Shown here piece after piece: positions 1 to 6,498 of a stretch of 6,916 nucleotides of DNA. This DNA is from DATAVB01 sp040414495. GTDB taxonomy: Bacteria; Actinomycetota; Actinomycetes; Mycobacteriales; QHCD01. A program made the translations under genes and the position numbers. The first letter of the stretch is position 1. Every line of letters starts with the position of its first letter. The notes beneath the pieces are model-generated. The model searched no databases, was not told the DNA's origin, and saw only the letters and a program-made list of their open reading frames with translations. Where the stretch lies: assembly GCA_040414495.1 (NCBI GenBank), contig JBEDUI010000029.1, positions 1 through 6,916 on the forward strand, in the 5' to 3' direction.

Positions 1-689
1 AGAATCGCGCCGGCGACGGTCAGCGTGCTCGACACGAGAATCAACGGCGTCACGTTCGGCAATACGTGTCGCAGCATCACCTGCAGGTTGCCGGCGCCGA
101 GCGCCCGGGCCCGTTCGATGAATGGCCGCGCCTCAACAGCCAACGTCTGCGCCCGGACCAACCTGGCCGTGCCGGTCCAGGATGTGACCGCGATGGCGAT
201 CGTGATCGACGTGGCGCCCTGACCGAGCACGGCGGCCAACGAAATCGCCAGCGGCAGACCGGGAAGTGCGATGAACCAGTCGGTGACCCGCATCAGCGCA
301 CCACCGACCAATCCCTGGTAGTGCCCAGCGATCAAACCGATCGCGCTACCCAGCACCATGGTCAGCACGGTCGAGATGACACCGATCGCCAGCGACGGAC
401 GGCTGCCCCAGATCACCAGCAACAACACCGACCGGCCCGGCTGGTCCGTCCCCAGTGGATAGTGCGCACTCGGTCCGGCCAACAGCGGACCGGTGGCCTT
501 GGTGACGTCCAGGTCGTTCGATCCGATCCACAGTGGAGCGGTCAAGGCCAACAATACGAATGCGACCAGAATGATCAGCCCGGCCATTCCACTGCGGGAC
601 CGTAAGAACGTACGGCAGAATCGCCGAAACGCCTGCAGCCGTGGCGGCGCGGCGCCCGCCTCGACCTCCTCGGCGCTGATCGCCGTCAC
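1..689 (-). CDS. DppC/OppC-type ABC transporter permease, C-terminus cut by window edge
   Basis: This is the second inner-membrane permease of a peptide/nickel-type ABC importer, pairing with the DppB-like protein upstream to form the translocation channel. Translating from the GTG at 689 gives 229 residues with no stop before the window edge; the family usually has about 280-320, so roughly 60-80 residues are missing. An N-terminal cytoplasmic stretch leads into TM1 (about residues 34-55, OppC_N-like). The family hallmark PLGTDQPGR follows at 78-86, although the Asp usual after GR is Ser87. TM segments lie near 88-122 and 139-170. The ATPase-contacting EAA loop is at 186-212, with key residues E186, A187, G198, L210, P211 and N212. 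The start overlaps the preceding stop as GTGA (686-689), which implies translational coupling; no Shine-Dalgarno is obvious. Substrate cannot be read from the sequence; oligopeptide, dipeptide or another small solute are all possible. Confidence 0.93.
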   Translation of the reverse strand, partial: MTAISAEEVEAGAAPPRLQAFRRFCRTFLRSRSGMAGLIILVAFVLLALTAPLWIGSNDLDVTKATGPLLAGPSAHYPLGTDQPGRSVLLLVIWGSRPSLAIGVISTVLTMVLGSAIGLIAGHYQGLVGGALMRVTDWFIALPGLPLAISLAAVLGQGATSITIAIAVTSWTGTARLVRAQTLAVEARPFIERARALGAGNLQVMLRHVLPNVTPLILVSSTLTVAGAI

Positions 690-1759
690 TGGGCACGCAC
701 CCGTGGATCAAGCACGCGATAGAGCATGTCGGCCAGCAGGTTCATCACGATGATCGAAGCGCTGAACACGATGAACGTGCCCTCCAGCAGCGGCAGATCC
801 GGCGTACGCAACGCCTCGAACGTCAAATAGCCCAGGCCCGGCCAGGAATACACGGTCTCGACCGTGATCGCGCCGCCGACCAGACCACCCAATTGCAGGA
901 AAATCACCGTCACCGACGGCAGCAGCGCATTCGGGACGGCGTGCTTGCGGCGCACCATGTCATCGCGCAATCCCTTGGCCCGCGCGGTCAGCAAATACGG
1001 GCTGCCCAATTCGTCAATGATCGAGGACCGCATGATCGTGACGTACTGGGCGAAGACCACCAGCACCAACGTGAGGCAGGGCAGCACCAGATGCCGGATG
1101 ACGTCGAAGACGTACCCGACCGTGCTGCCGCTGTAGTCCGGTGTGGACATTCCGCCGGCCGGGAACAGCGCCGGAATAGGTCCGAACCCGACGCTGAACA
1201 GGACCAGCAGGATGATGCCGAGCCAGAACGTCGGGACCGACCACAGCGTCAGCGAGACGCCGGAGGAAATACGGTCCAACGGTCGACCCGGTCGCCACCC
1301 GCTACGGGCGCCCAGCCACAGGCCAAGAACAATCGATATCAACGTCGACGAGCCGGTCAATAGCAGGGTCGGCCCGATGCGGCTTTCGATCAGACCGGCC
1401 ACCGACTGCCGATATTGCCAGGAATAGCCGAGGTTTCCGGTCAGCGTGTGCCCGACGAAGGTCAAGAACCGGTGCCAGATCGGCTGATCCACGCCCAGCG
1501 TTTCCTTCAGGTGCGCCAACTGCTTGGCGCCGACCGGCCGGCCGCGGGTCAGCGTCGCCACCGGGTCGGACGGCATGATGCTGAACAACACGAACCCGAT
1601 GACCAGCGTGACGCCGAAACTGACCACCGCGGCCAGGAACTTGCGCACGAAATACGACCAGAAGGTGGATCGACCCAGATCAGCATCGCGCGGGCGCTCG
1701 GCAACGCTCGCTACCGCCTCAGCTCCGCTGATCGGGTCGACCGCATTTGGTGAGGCCAC
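686..1759 (-). CDS. DppB/OppB-type ABC transporter permease
   Basis: First permease of the peptide/nickel-type importer; 357 aa from a GTG start at 1759, which lies 3 bp after the binding-protein stop. Residues 1-36 are a hydrophilic extension that most DppB proteins lack. TM1 is about 41-62, followed by the periplasmic segment with the family LGVDQP motif at 88-93. Further TM segments lie near 130-150, 167-192, 223-243 and 283-300. The EAA loop is at 255-281 (A259, G264, P276, N277). The DppB signature ETVYSWPGLG (301-310) and the C-terminal NLLADMLYRVLDPRVR (340-355) are textbook. The Shine-Dalgarno is weak, so expression probably depends on coupling to the binding-protein gene. A later in-frame start would shorten only the extension, so the exact N-terminus is less certain than the identity. 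Confidence 0.95.
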   Translation of the reverse strand: MASPNAVDPISGAEAVASVAERPRDADLGRSTFWSYFVRKFLAAVVSFGVTLVIGFVLFSIMPSDPVATLTRGRPVGAKQLAHLKETLGVDQPIWHRFLTFVGHTLTGNLGYSWQYRQSVAGLIESRIGPTLLLTGSSTLISIVLGLWLGARSGWRPGRPLDRISSGVSLTLWSVPTFWLGIILLVLFSVGFGPIPALFPAGGMSTPDYSGSTVGYVFDVIRHLVLPCLTLVLVVFAQYVTIMRSSIIDELGSPYLLTARAKGLRDDMVRRKHAVPNALLPSVTVIFLQLGGLVGGAITVETVYSWPGLGYLTFEALRTPDLPLLEGTFIVFSASIIVMNLLADMLYRVLDPRVRAQ

Positions 1760-1762
1760 TGA

Positions 1763-3583
1763 CTACTCGCGATCCGCGGCCGTGGCGCGGCGACGGACCG
1801 CGACAACGCCGACCGCGACGAGAATCGCGGCGATCGGAATTCCCACACCCAGATAAACCCCGGTATTGCTGGAGCCCTTCGATGCCACTGGCGACGCGGT
1901 GCGCCAGTTGTAGAAGAGGTTCTGCAGCGGGTAAATACCCTGGGCGTTCGCCTTGCCGAACATGTAATTCGCCGTCTTGTCCGTACGTACGGCCGATAGT
2001 CCGTCGGAGTAATACAGCATGATGTCGACGTCGGCGTCGTAGAGCTTGGTCTGCATCTGCCGGATCGTGTCGGCCCGCTGGCTCTTGTCGAACTGCTGAA
2101 TCTGCGTCTTGTAAAGCTTGTCGTAGTTCGGGTCGCAGTAGAACGCGTCGGTGTTACCGCCGCTACCGTCCTCATTGGGCAGTACGCCACAGGTCTGGAT
2201 CGACAGCAGGTACGTCGGGTCGGCCCCGGTGCTCCAGGCATCCATCAGAATGTCCCAGTCGCCCTTGGCCAGGTCCTGGTTGAGCTGGGTGAAGCTCATC
2301 GGCTGCACGGTCAACTGAATGCCGACCGCCTTGAGCCAACCCTCCAGATACGTCGCGATCTGCGAGTCGGTGGTGGTGTCCGAGTGGGTGCCGAGCCGGA
2401 ATTTCAGCTTCTTTCCGGTCTTGGGGTCGACCCGAATTCCGTCCGAGCCTTTCTTATATCCCGCATCCTCCAGGATCTTGTTGGCCTTGGCCGGGTCGTA
2501 TCCGACTAGTTCGGTGCCGGTTGGCTGCCACGCCCATTGTGGATAACCGGACGGGATGTAACCGGCGCCGGTCTGCCCGAGACCGTCCAGAACCTTGGTC
2601 ACCAACGTCTTGCGGTCGATCGCCCAGGCAATGGCGTTACGGACCTTTTTGTCGTGCAGGATCGGGTTGCCAGTGCCGATCGTCTTGCCCTTCTTCGTGT
2701 GGGCACCGGGGTTGATTTCGATTCCGGTCCAGCCGGTCGGGGCCTGTTGATAGGTCTGAATGCCCGGGGCATTCTTCAGCGCCTTGAACTGCGTCGCGGT
2801 GATCCCGCCGGCCTGGCCCAGCTGACCGCTCTTGAGCGCCGCCACGGCCGCGTCGCTGTTCTTGAAATACTGGGTGACCAACGTGTCGTACTTCGGCGCA
2901 CCCATGAAGAAGTTCTTGTTGGCGTGCAACGTCGCGTACTGATCGGTCTTGTAACCGACCAACTGCCACGGGCCGTACCCGACAACCGGGAAGTCCATGT
3001 TCTTGAAGTTCTTCAGATCGGAAACCTTGGACTTCCAGATGTGCTCGGGCACAACCGGAATGCTCGTGTAGAGCATGTTCGCCTGGGGCGTCTTGGTCGT
3101 CACCACGAACGTGGTCGCATTGGGCGCGGAGACCTTGGCGAAATTGTCGACCAGCGATCCGTTGGCGGTCGCGGCGGTGTCGTTGGTCATCACCAGGTTG
3201 TACGTCCAGGCGATATCGGCGGCGGTCAATGGCTTGCCGTCTGACCACTTCAGCCCGGAGCGGATCGTGAACGTCCAGGTGAGCTTGTCACCGGAGGTCG
3301 TCCACTTCTTGGCCAGATAGCCAACCGGGTTGTTTTTCGCATCGCCGATCGTCAGGGCCGGATAGATGCTATTGATGATGTTCAGTTCGCCGTCAAAGTA
3401 AGCCAGAAACGGATTGAACGTCGAGATCTCGGTATCCGAGGCGACGGTCAGCGTCGTGCCGGAGGCCGCCTGCGCGCTACCGGCCTGGGCCACCAACGAA
3501 AGCGCCGCGATGCCGATGACCGCAAGGAATGCGGCGATCCGCCGACGGCCGAGAGGCAGGGGTCTTTTCATGATGCCGATCAT
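1763..3583 (-). CDS. Family 5 extracytoplasmic solute-binding protein (DppA/OppA-like) with C-terminal membrane anchor
   Basis: Captures the solute outside the membrane and delivers it to the two downstream permeases. 606 aa from the ATG at 3583, chosen because AGGGAG lies 8 nt upstream and a signal peptide begins directly. Residues 1-15 are basic (KRP...GRRR), 16-35 hydrophobic, and AQA at 37-39 is a likely signal-peptidase I site. There is no lipobox Cys. The SBP family 5 signature region is at about 90-131 (LAKKW, FTIRSGLKWSDG, PLTAADIAW), with further family motifs at 176-182 (PVVPEHI) and 312-325. Cys465 and Cys483 could form a surface disulfide. The C-terminus has a short Ser/Gly linker (569-573), a TM helix (575-596) and RRR (597-599), giving a type I topology. 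A longer reading from a TTG at 3736 is rejected because that codon overlaps the promoter -10. Ligand unknown. Confidence 0.95.
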   Translation of the reverse strand: MIGIMKRPLPLGRRRIAAFLAVIGIAALSLVAQAGSAQAASGTTLTVASDTEISTFNPFLAYFDGELNIINSIYPALTIGDAKNNPVGYLAKKWTTSGDKLTWTFTIRSGLKWSDGKPLTAADIAWTYNLVMTNDTAATANGSLVDNFAKVSAPNATTFVVTTKTPQANMLYTSIPVVPEHIWKSKVSDLKNFKNMDFPVVGYGPWQLVGYKTDQYATLHANKNFFMGAPKYDTLVTQYFKNSDAAVAALKSGQLGQAGGITATQFKALKNAPGIQTYQQAPTGWTGIEINPGAHTKKGKTIGTGNPILHDKKVRNAIAWAIDRKTLVTKVLDGLGQTGAGYIPSGYPQWAWQPTGTELVGYDPAKANKILEDAGYKKGSDGIRVDPKTGKKLKFRLGTHSDTTTDSQIATYLEGWLKAVGIQLTVQPMSFTQLNQDLAKGDWDILMDAWSTGADPTYLLSIQTCGVLPNEDGSGGNTDAFYCDPNYDKLYKTQIQQFDKSQRADTIRQMQTKLYDADVDIMLYYSDGLSAVRTDKTANYMFGKANAQGIYPLQNLFYNWRTASPVASKGSSNTGVYLGVGIPIAAILVAVGVVAVRRRATAADRE

Positions 3584-3591
3584 CTTTGTCG

Positions 3592-3597
3592 CTCCCT
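3592..3597 (-). promoter_or_regulatory. Ribosome binding site of the binding-protein gene
   Basis: The minus strand reads AGGGAG followed by 8 nt and ATG at 3583. The other nearby in-frame ATG (3571) would be 20 nt away, so this site fixes the start at 3583. Confidence 0.7.
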
Positions 3598-3604
3598 GCT
3601 CCGA

Positions 3605-3619
3605 GGCCCACATCGGGCC
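3605..3619 (-). repeat. Small hairpin in the binding-protein leader
   Basis: A perfect 5-bp inverted repeat, GGCCC-GATGT-GGGCC on the minus strand, lies 7 nt upstream of the Shine-Dalgarno sequence in the predicted leader. All five pairs are G-C. It could affect ribosome access, but a stem this short is common in GC-rich DNA and no known riboswitch fold is recognised. Confidence 0.3.
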
Positions 3620-3726
3620 ACGATTTGGACGGCGGATCTCGTCGGCGCAGGCCACGACGCGTCGGATCTCCGCGTAAGAATCCTTTGCACAACTGGCCCG
3701 ACACGTCAACCATTGCCGTGGCGCGG

Positions 3727-3755
3727 AGTACAACACGGGAACCGGGTGGCGTCAA
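3727..3755 (-). promoter_or_regulatory. Candidate housekeeping-sigma promoter of the ABC importer operon
   Basis: On the minus strand, TTGACG (3750-3755) is separated by exactly 17 nt from TGTACT (3727-3732). This is 5/6 to the -35 consensus and 4/6 to the -10. Transcription would begin near 3720, leaving a leader of about 137 nt before the ATG at 3583. A second, weaker pair (TTGACG 3704-3709, 18 nt, AAGGAT 3680-3685) lies downstream. The promoter sits about 30 bp beyond the MFS stop codon, so the importer probably has its own transcript. No strong terminator is visible between the two genes. Confidence 0.5.
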
Positions 3756-3785
3756 GCTTGGTTACCGAGTCGTTTTCATGGTGTT

Positions 3786-5057
3786 TCAATTGGCGGCAAA
3801 ACCGGGCGATTCAGCCGGCTCCGCGGCCGCACCAGAACGCCACCGGCGGAGAATCGAACGGCCTTTCCGGCCACCCGAACCACCTTCACTATCAACCGGA
3901 ACGGTGAACACACCGACGGCCGGGAAAATGGCGGCCAACGCAAACGCCACCGCGTATCCGGGACCGCCGATAATCGCACCGAGAACCGGCGGCGTCGCGA
4001 ACGCCATGATGTTCTGCGACGTGTTCTGCGCGCCCAGCGCGCGACCGGCCCAGGACTGCCCGGCCAACTCGGCGGTCGCGGTGAATCCGAGCCCGTTGTC
4101 GGTCACGCTGATGATGGAGGCCGCGACCAGCGCAACCAATGCCACTGCCGAATGCAGACCGGCGCCGACCGCCAGCACCGCCATGGCCACCGCGCTCGCC
4201 ACAGCAATCTGGCGCATCGGCCGCAGCCGGCTACCGGCCCGGTCCGACCAGACCCCGACGACCAACCGGCCCAGGGCACCGGCGAGTTGGACCACGGCCA
4301 GCACCCGACCGGCCGGAGCCGCAGCCCAGCCGCGTTCGCTGACCAGGAATTCCAACGCGAACGCCGACGTCGCGAATTGCGGAACCACCAACAACGCGCT
4401 GGCGCCGTGCACCCGCCACAAAGCGCTGGACCGGTACGGCGATCGGGTCCGTTCGGCGGCCGCTTTGGCCGTACGGGGCGGATCCAGCACGAACAATGCG
4501 ACCAGGACCGCGACGGCCAGGCAGAGGCAGGCCGGAAACAACAACGCCGTCCGGAATCCGAAGTGGCCGGCCAGCGGCGGCAGCGCCAACGCGGCGATCA
4601 TCAACCCCAGCGGCTGCGCCATTTGCCTGGCACCCATGGCGAAGCCGCGCCGATCCGGCCCGAACCACCCGAGCACGACCCGGCCGCTGGCCGCATTGAC
4701 CGACGCTCCGGCCGCGCCAGCCAGTGCGAACACCGCTCCGAGATACAACACGCCGCCGCCGAGCTGGCTGGCCAGGAGGAGCAGCCCGCACAGGCCGATT
4801 CCGGTGGCCATCACGATCCGCTCGCCCCACCGATCGGCCGCCGCGCCCCACGCGATGAGGGTCAGGATCAGGCCGATGGTCGGCGCGGCCACGAGCGCGC
4901 CGCCCTGCGCCAGCGACAGGTGCTCGGTGGCCCGGATATCCGGCAGCAGGTACGGCAGGCCGTACAGAAACGCACAGCTGGCGGTCTGCGCGGCGAGGCC
5001 CAGCCCGAGCATGAGCCAGCGGCGCCAGCCAATGGTGTCCCGGGTCAGATTCGTCAT
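3786..5057 (-). CDS. Major facilitator superfamily transporter (12 TM)
   Basis: Inner-membrane secondary transporter of 423 aa, normal for a 12-TM MFS protein. The first half has TM1 (about 14-38), TM2 (50-70) and then motif A in the loop 71-81 (G71, D75, R76, G78, R80). A degenerate second copy of motif A lies between the C-half helices at 268-277 (G268, D272, R273, R277), as expected from internal duplication. The TM4-5 region carries GRVVLGWF (125-132) and MGARQMAQPLG (141-151), a pattern seen in MFS_1 carriers of anions, drugs or metabolites. TM segments end near 387, and a hydrophilic 35-residue tail rich in Gly, Ser and Arg follows. The ATG at 5057 is preceded by GGTAGGG with a 7-nt gap. 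The gene is divergent from the phosphotransferase and probably co-regulated with it. Substrate and direction of transport cannot be inferred. Confidence 0.92.
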   Translation of the reverse strand: MTNLTRDTIGWRRWLMLGLGLAAQTASCAFLYGLPYLLPDIRATEHLSLAQGGALVAAPTIGLILTLIAWGAAADRWGERIVMATGIGLCGLLLLASQLGGGVLYLGAVFALAGAAGASVNAASGRVVLGWFGPDRRGFAMGARQMAQPLGLMIAALALPPLAGHFGFRTALLFPACLCLAVAVLVALFVLDPPRTAKAAAERTRSPYRSSALWRVHGASALLVVPQFATSAFALEFLVSERGWAAAPAGRVLAVVQLAGALGRLVVGVWSDRAGSRLRPMRQIAVASAVAMAVLAVGAGLHSAVALVALVAASIISVTDNGLGFTATAELAGQSWAGRALGAQNTSQNIMAFATPPVLGAIIGGPGYAVAFALAAIFPAVGVFTVPVDSEGGSGGRKGRSILRRWRSGAAAEPAESPGFAAN

Positions 5058-5064
5058 GCCCGAA

Positions 5065-5071
5065 CCCTACC
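5065..5071 (-). promoter_or_regulatory. Ribosome binding site of the MFS gene
   Basis: The minus strand reads GGTAGGG, then 7 nt, then the ATG at 5057. It is purine-rich and well spaced, and lies inside the predicted 21-nt leader that begins at 5078. Confidence 0.5.
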
Positions 5072-5084
5072 TTTCCCTGGCCGG

Positions 5085-5113
5085 ATTGTGAGAATTCTGT
5101 CTCACCATGCGAA
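5085..5113 (-). promoter_or_regulatory. Candidate promoter of the MFS gene
   Basis: The minus strand reads TTCGCA (5108-5113), a 17-nt spacer, and CACAAT (5085-5090). Each hexamer matches 4/6 of consensus. The start point would be 5078, giving a 21-nt leader that contains the ribosome binding site. The spacer and part of the -10 are covered by the 18-bp palindrome at 5088-5105. Confidence 0.45.
5088..5105. promoter_or_regulatory. 18-bp palindromic operator candidate between divergent genes
   Basis: GTGAGA-ATTCTG-TCTCAC has perfect 6-bp arms around a 6-bp spacer. One mismatch further out, AT/AT extends the symmetry to 5085-5108. It lies across the spacer and -10 of the MFS promoter and where a -35 for the phosphotransferase would sit (about 5095-5101). 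A dimeric repressor bound here could close both promoters. Its length and symmetry would suit GntR-, TetR- or LacI-type regulators. No regulator gene is in the window, so the family is not known. Confidence 0.5.
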
Positions 5114-5118
5114 CACGC

Positions 5119-5124
5119 GATAAT
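5119..5124 (+). promoter_or_regulatory. Candidate -10 element of a leaderless phosphotransferase transcript
   Basis: GATAAT matches the -10 consensus 5/6. Its last base is followed by exactly six nucleotides (GGGCGG) and then the A of ATG at 5131, the usual spacing to +1. Transcription would therefore begin at the start codon. The -35 region (about 5095-5101) is poor, which fits a regulated or activator-dependent promoter overlapping the palindrome. Confidence 0.5.
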
Positions 5125-5130
5125 GGGCGG

Positions 5131-6078
5131 ATGGACTGGATATCCGAGGCAGCGGCCGCATTCGGGCTCGGGACCGTGTTGGAGGCGCCGCGAGCGGTCC
5201 CCGAGGCCTGGTCCAATCAGGTATTCCGAATCCGTACGGGGACCGGCTCGTACGTCATCAAGATTCTGGCCGCCTCGACACTGCCGGAAATTCACGCCGG
5301 AATTGCGGTGGAACGGGCCGTGCTGGCTACCTCCGCTGTTCCGATGGCCGAACCGGTGCCGGACCCGGACGGACATTGGCTGGTGACGCTCTCCGACGGG
5401 ACCACCGCCCGGTGCCATCGCTGGGTCGCCGGGATCCCGGCGTCGTCCGCGTCGACGCAGCCGGTTCGCGATATCGGCCGGTCGGTCGGCGTGATTCATG
5501 GGCTGGGTATTGCGGCCGGTGATTCGTCGACGTTGCCGCCGTTGGATCTCGATCGCTGGTACGCGGCGGTCGAATTGGCTGAACGGTTTGCGTTTGCGGG
5601 CGAGCTGCGGACCGCTACGCCTTTAGTGGAACGGCTGGCTGCTCAGCTGCGAGCGTTGATCGGGGCGCGGCTGCCGCTGCTGGCCAGCCATCGCGATCTC
5701 GATCCGAAGAATGCGGTCATCCGGCCGGACGGTCGTGTTGCCATTCTGGACTGGGATTACGCCGGTCCGATCGTGCCCGAAGGCGAATTGCTCGATGCAA
5801 GTTGGTCATTCTGCCAAGCCTCCGAGTTGGGAGACTTCGTTCGGTCCTATGTGGACGCCGGCGGTCCGGTGCGCGCGATTCCCGCGTTGAGTATTGCGGC
5901 GCAGCAGGCTGATCTGGGTTGGTTGCTGCGGAACGTTGAACGCTGTGTGGCGGCCGATCCGGCCGAACGCGCGCTGGGCCAGCGGCTCGCGCCCGAATTG
6001 ATCGCCGCATTGCGCCGCGATTCGGAGAACCGGGATCGCTGGGCCGAACTCCTCGAGAAAACACTGACCAGCCTTTGA
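5131..6078 (+). CDS. APH/choline-kinase-fold small-molecule phosphotransferase
   Basis: Predicted ATP-dependent kinase of a small hydroxylated molecule, cytosolic, 315 aa, a normal length for the aminoglycoside phosphotransferase (APH) family. The N-lobe has NQVFRI (29-34) and the ATP-anchoring Lys44 in VIKIL, with Glu61 a possible salt-bridge partner. The hinge-like segment is near 95-101. The catalytic loop is HRDLDPKN at 187-194 (H187, D189 catalytic base, N194), and the metal-binding motif is ILDWDYAG at 205-212 (D207). All key residues are present, so it should be active. The ATG at 5131 is preferred over the in-frame ATG at 5107: it aligns with a leaderless -10, and 5107 has neither Shine-Dalgarno nor -10 at the right distance. 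Family members phosphorylate aminoglycosides, macrolides, homoserine, choline or sugars. Nothing here points to antibiotic resistance specifically. Confidence 0.9.
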   Translation: MDWISEAAAAFGLGTVLEAPRAVPEAWSNQVFRIRTGTGSYVIKILAASTLPEIHAGIAVERAVLATSAVPMAEPVPDPDGHWLVTLSDGTTARCHRWVAGIPASSASTQPVRDIGRSVGVIHGLGIAAGDSSTLPPLDLDRWYAAVELAERFAFAGELRTATPLVERLAAQLRALIGARLPLLASHRDLDPKNAVIRPDGRVAILDWDYAGPIVPEGELLDASWSFCQASELGDFVRSYVDAGGPVRAIPALSIAAQQADLGWLLRNVERCVAADPAERALGQRLAPELIAALRRDSENRDRWAELLEKTLTSL

Positions 6079-6092
6079 CTGGATTTCCAGTC
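6077..6092 (+). terminator. Possible hairpin terminator of the phosphotransferase gene
   Basis: GACTGG-ATTT-CCAGTC is a perfect 6-bp stem with a 4-nt loop, overlapping the TGA stop (6076-6078). It is not followed by a U-tract, as is common for actinobacterial 3' ends, so termination here is uncertain. Confidence 0.35.
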
Positions 6093-6344
6093 CCGCGGAC
6101 GCTTCGAGCGAATTCCCCGCCCCCGAGCTGTTTGGAGCGATTCCCGACCGTCGACGATTCCAACGCAGTACCGGCCCGGTCCGGCTGGCAATCCCATACT
6201 GGCGTCGTTCTCCGGGGCCCAGGCTTGCTGACAATTTCCCGACCGCTCGTTCGTCGGGCCCGCTTCTGCCCACTCCCTCATCCGCCGCGTCCCAGGCCCA
6301 TGACGCAGATGACCGTTCCCTGACATGGCTTTCCACGACGATTT
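6093..6344. other. Gene-free spacer, left part of the convergent intergenic region
   Basis: No reading frame here has a family motif, a ribosome binding site or actinobacterial codon structure. The open frames on the minus strand run on into the antisense of the phosphotransferase gene and look like shadows. A 10-bp direct repeat, TTCCCGACCG, occurs at 6141-6150 and 6236-6245, and GATTCC/AATTCC-like words recur around 6105-6160. A decayed gene cannot be excluded, but nothing identifies one. Confidence 0.4.
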
Positions 6345-6402
6345 TCATGATCGTGAGCGGATTTGGTATCGAATTCGGTATCAAATGCACTCACGATCAT
6401 GA
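6345..6402. repeat. 58-bp concentric near-perfect palindrome
   Basis: The outer arms TCATGATCGTGAG (6345-6357) and CTCACGATCATGA (6390-6402) are perfect 13-bp reverse complements. A second palindrome, 6361-6386, sits exactly on the same centre (between 6373 and 6374) and is built on GGTATC-GAATTC-GGTATC. The two layers are separated by a 3x3 internal loop (6358-6360/6387-6389) with one G-C match. As plus-strand RNA, the two irregular inner pairs (6366-6381, 6369-6378) are G.U wobbles; as minus-strand RNA they are C/A mismatches. It lies about 267 bp after the phosphotransferase stop, with no U-tract on either side. It could be a cruciform, a bidirectional transcript-end structure or part of a mobile repeat. 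Confidence 0.85.
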
Positions 6403-6457
6403 TCGGGCCGGCGGGAGGCGGGGTAATGCCGTGCATCTCGCCGCAGCGCATCACATC

Positions 6458-6480
6458 GCGTCGTGCCCGCCGCACGACGC
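6458..6480. repeat. 8-bp-stem inverted repeat
   Basis: GCGTCGTG (6458-6465) and CACGACGC (6473-6480) are perfect reverse complements around the 7-nt loop CCCGCCG. It is the middle of three successive hairpin-forming sequences in this intergenic region and is not followed by a T-tract on the plus strand. Confidence 0.6.
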
Positions 6481-6498
6481 CGCACTGCCCCCACACTT

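Noticed and set aside
3584..3736. N-terminal extension of 51 residues on the solute-binding protein from a TTG at 3736
   Set aside because: It would bury the signal peptide internally, it overlaps the predicted promoter -10, and a good Shine-Dalgarno with an ATG exists at 3583.
3756..3790. Terminator directly after the MFS gene
   Set aside because: Only the short palindrome GGTAACC and scattered complementary words are visible; no stem of convincing length.
3586..5091. Long plus-strand open frame of about 500 codons opposite the MFS gene
   Set aside because: Composition is Ala/Thr/Pro/Asn/Arg-rich with no domain or ribosome binding site. The minus strand carries an unmistakable MFS protein, so this is a GC-bias shadow frame.
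4152..5123. Plus-strand open frame of 323 codons rich in Gln and Arg
   Set aside because: Another antisense shadow of the MFS gene. Low-complexity Gln/Arg/His composition is typical of a wrong frame in high-GC DNA.
5806..6390. Minus-strand open frame of 194 codons beginning near the 58-bp palindrome
   Set aside because: No ribosome binding site and no recognisable motif; half of it is antisense to the phosphotransferase C-terminus.
6345..6402. Ordinary rho-independent terminator
   Set aside because: No T-tract follows the palindrome on either strand, and the stem is far longer than usual, so this label is not supported.
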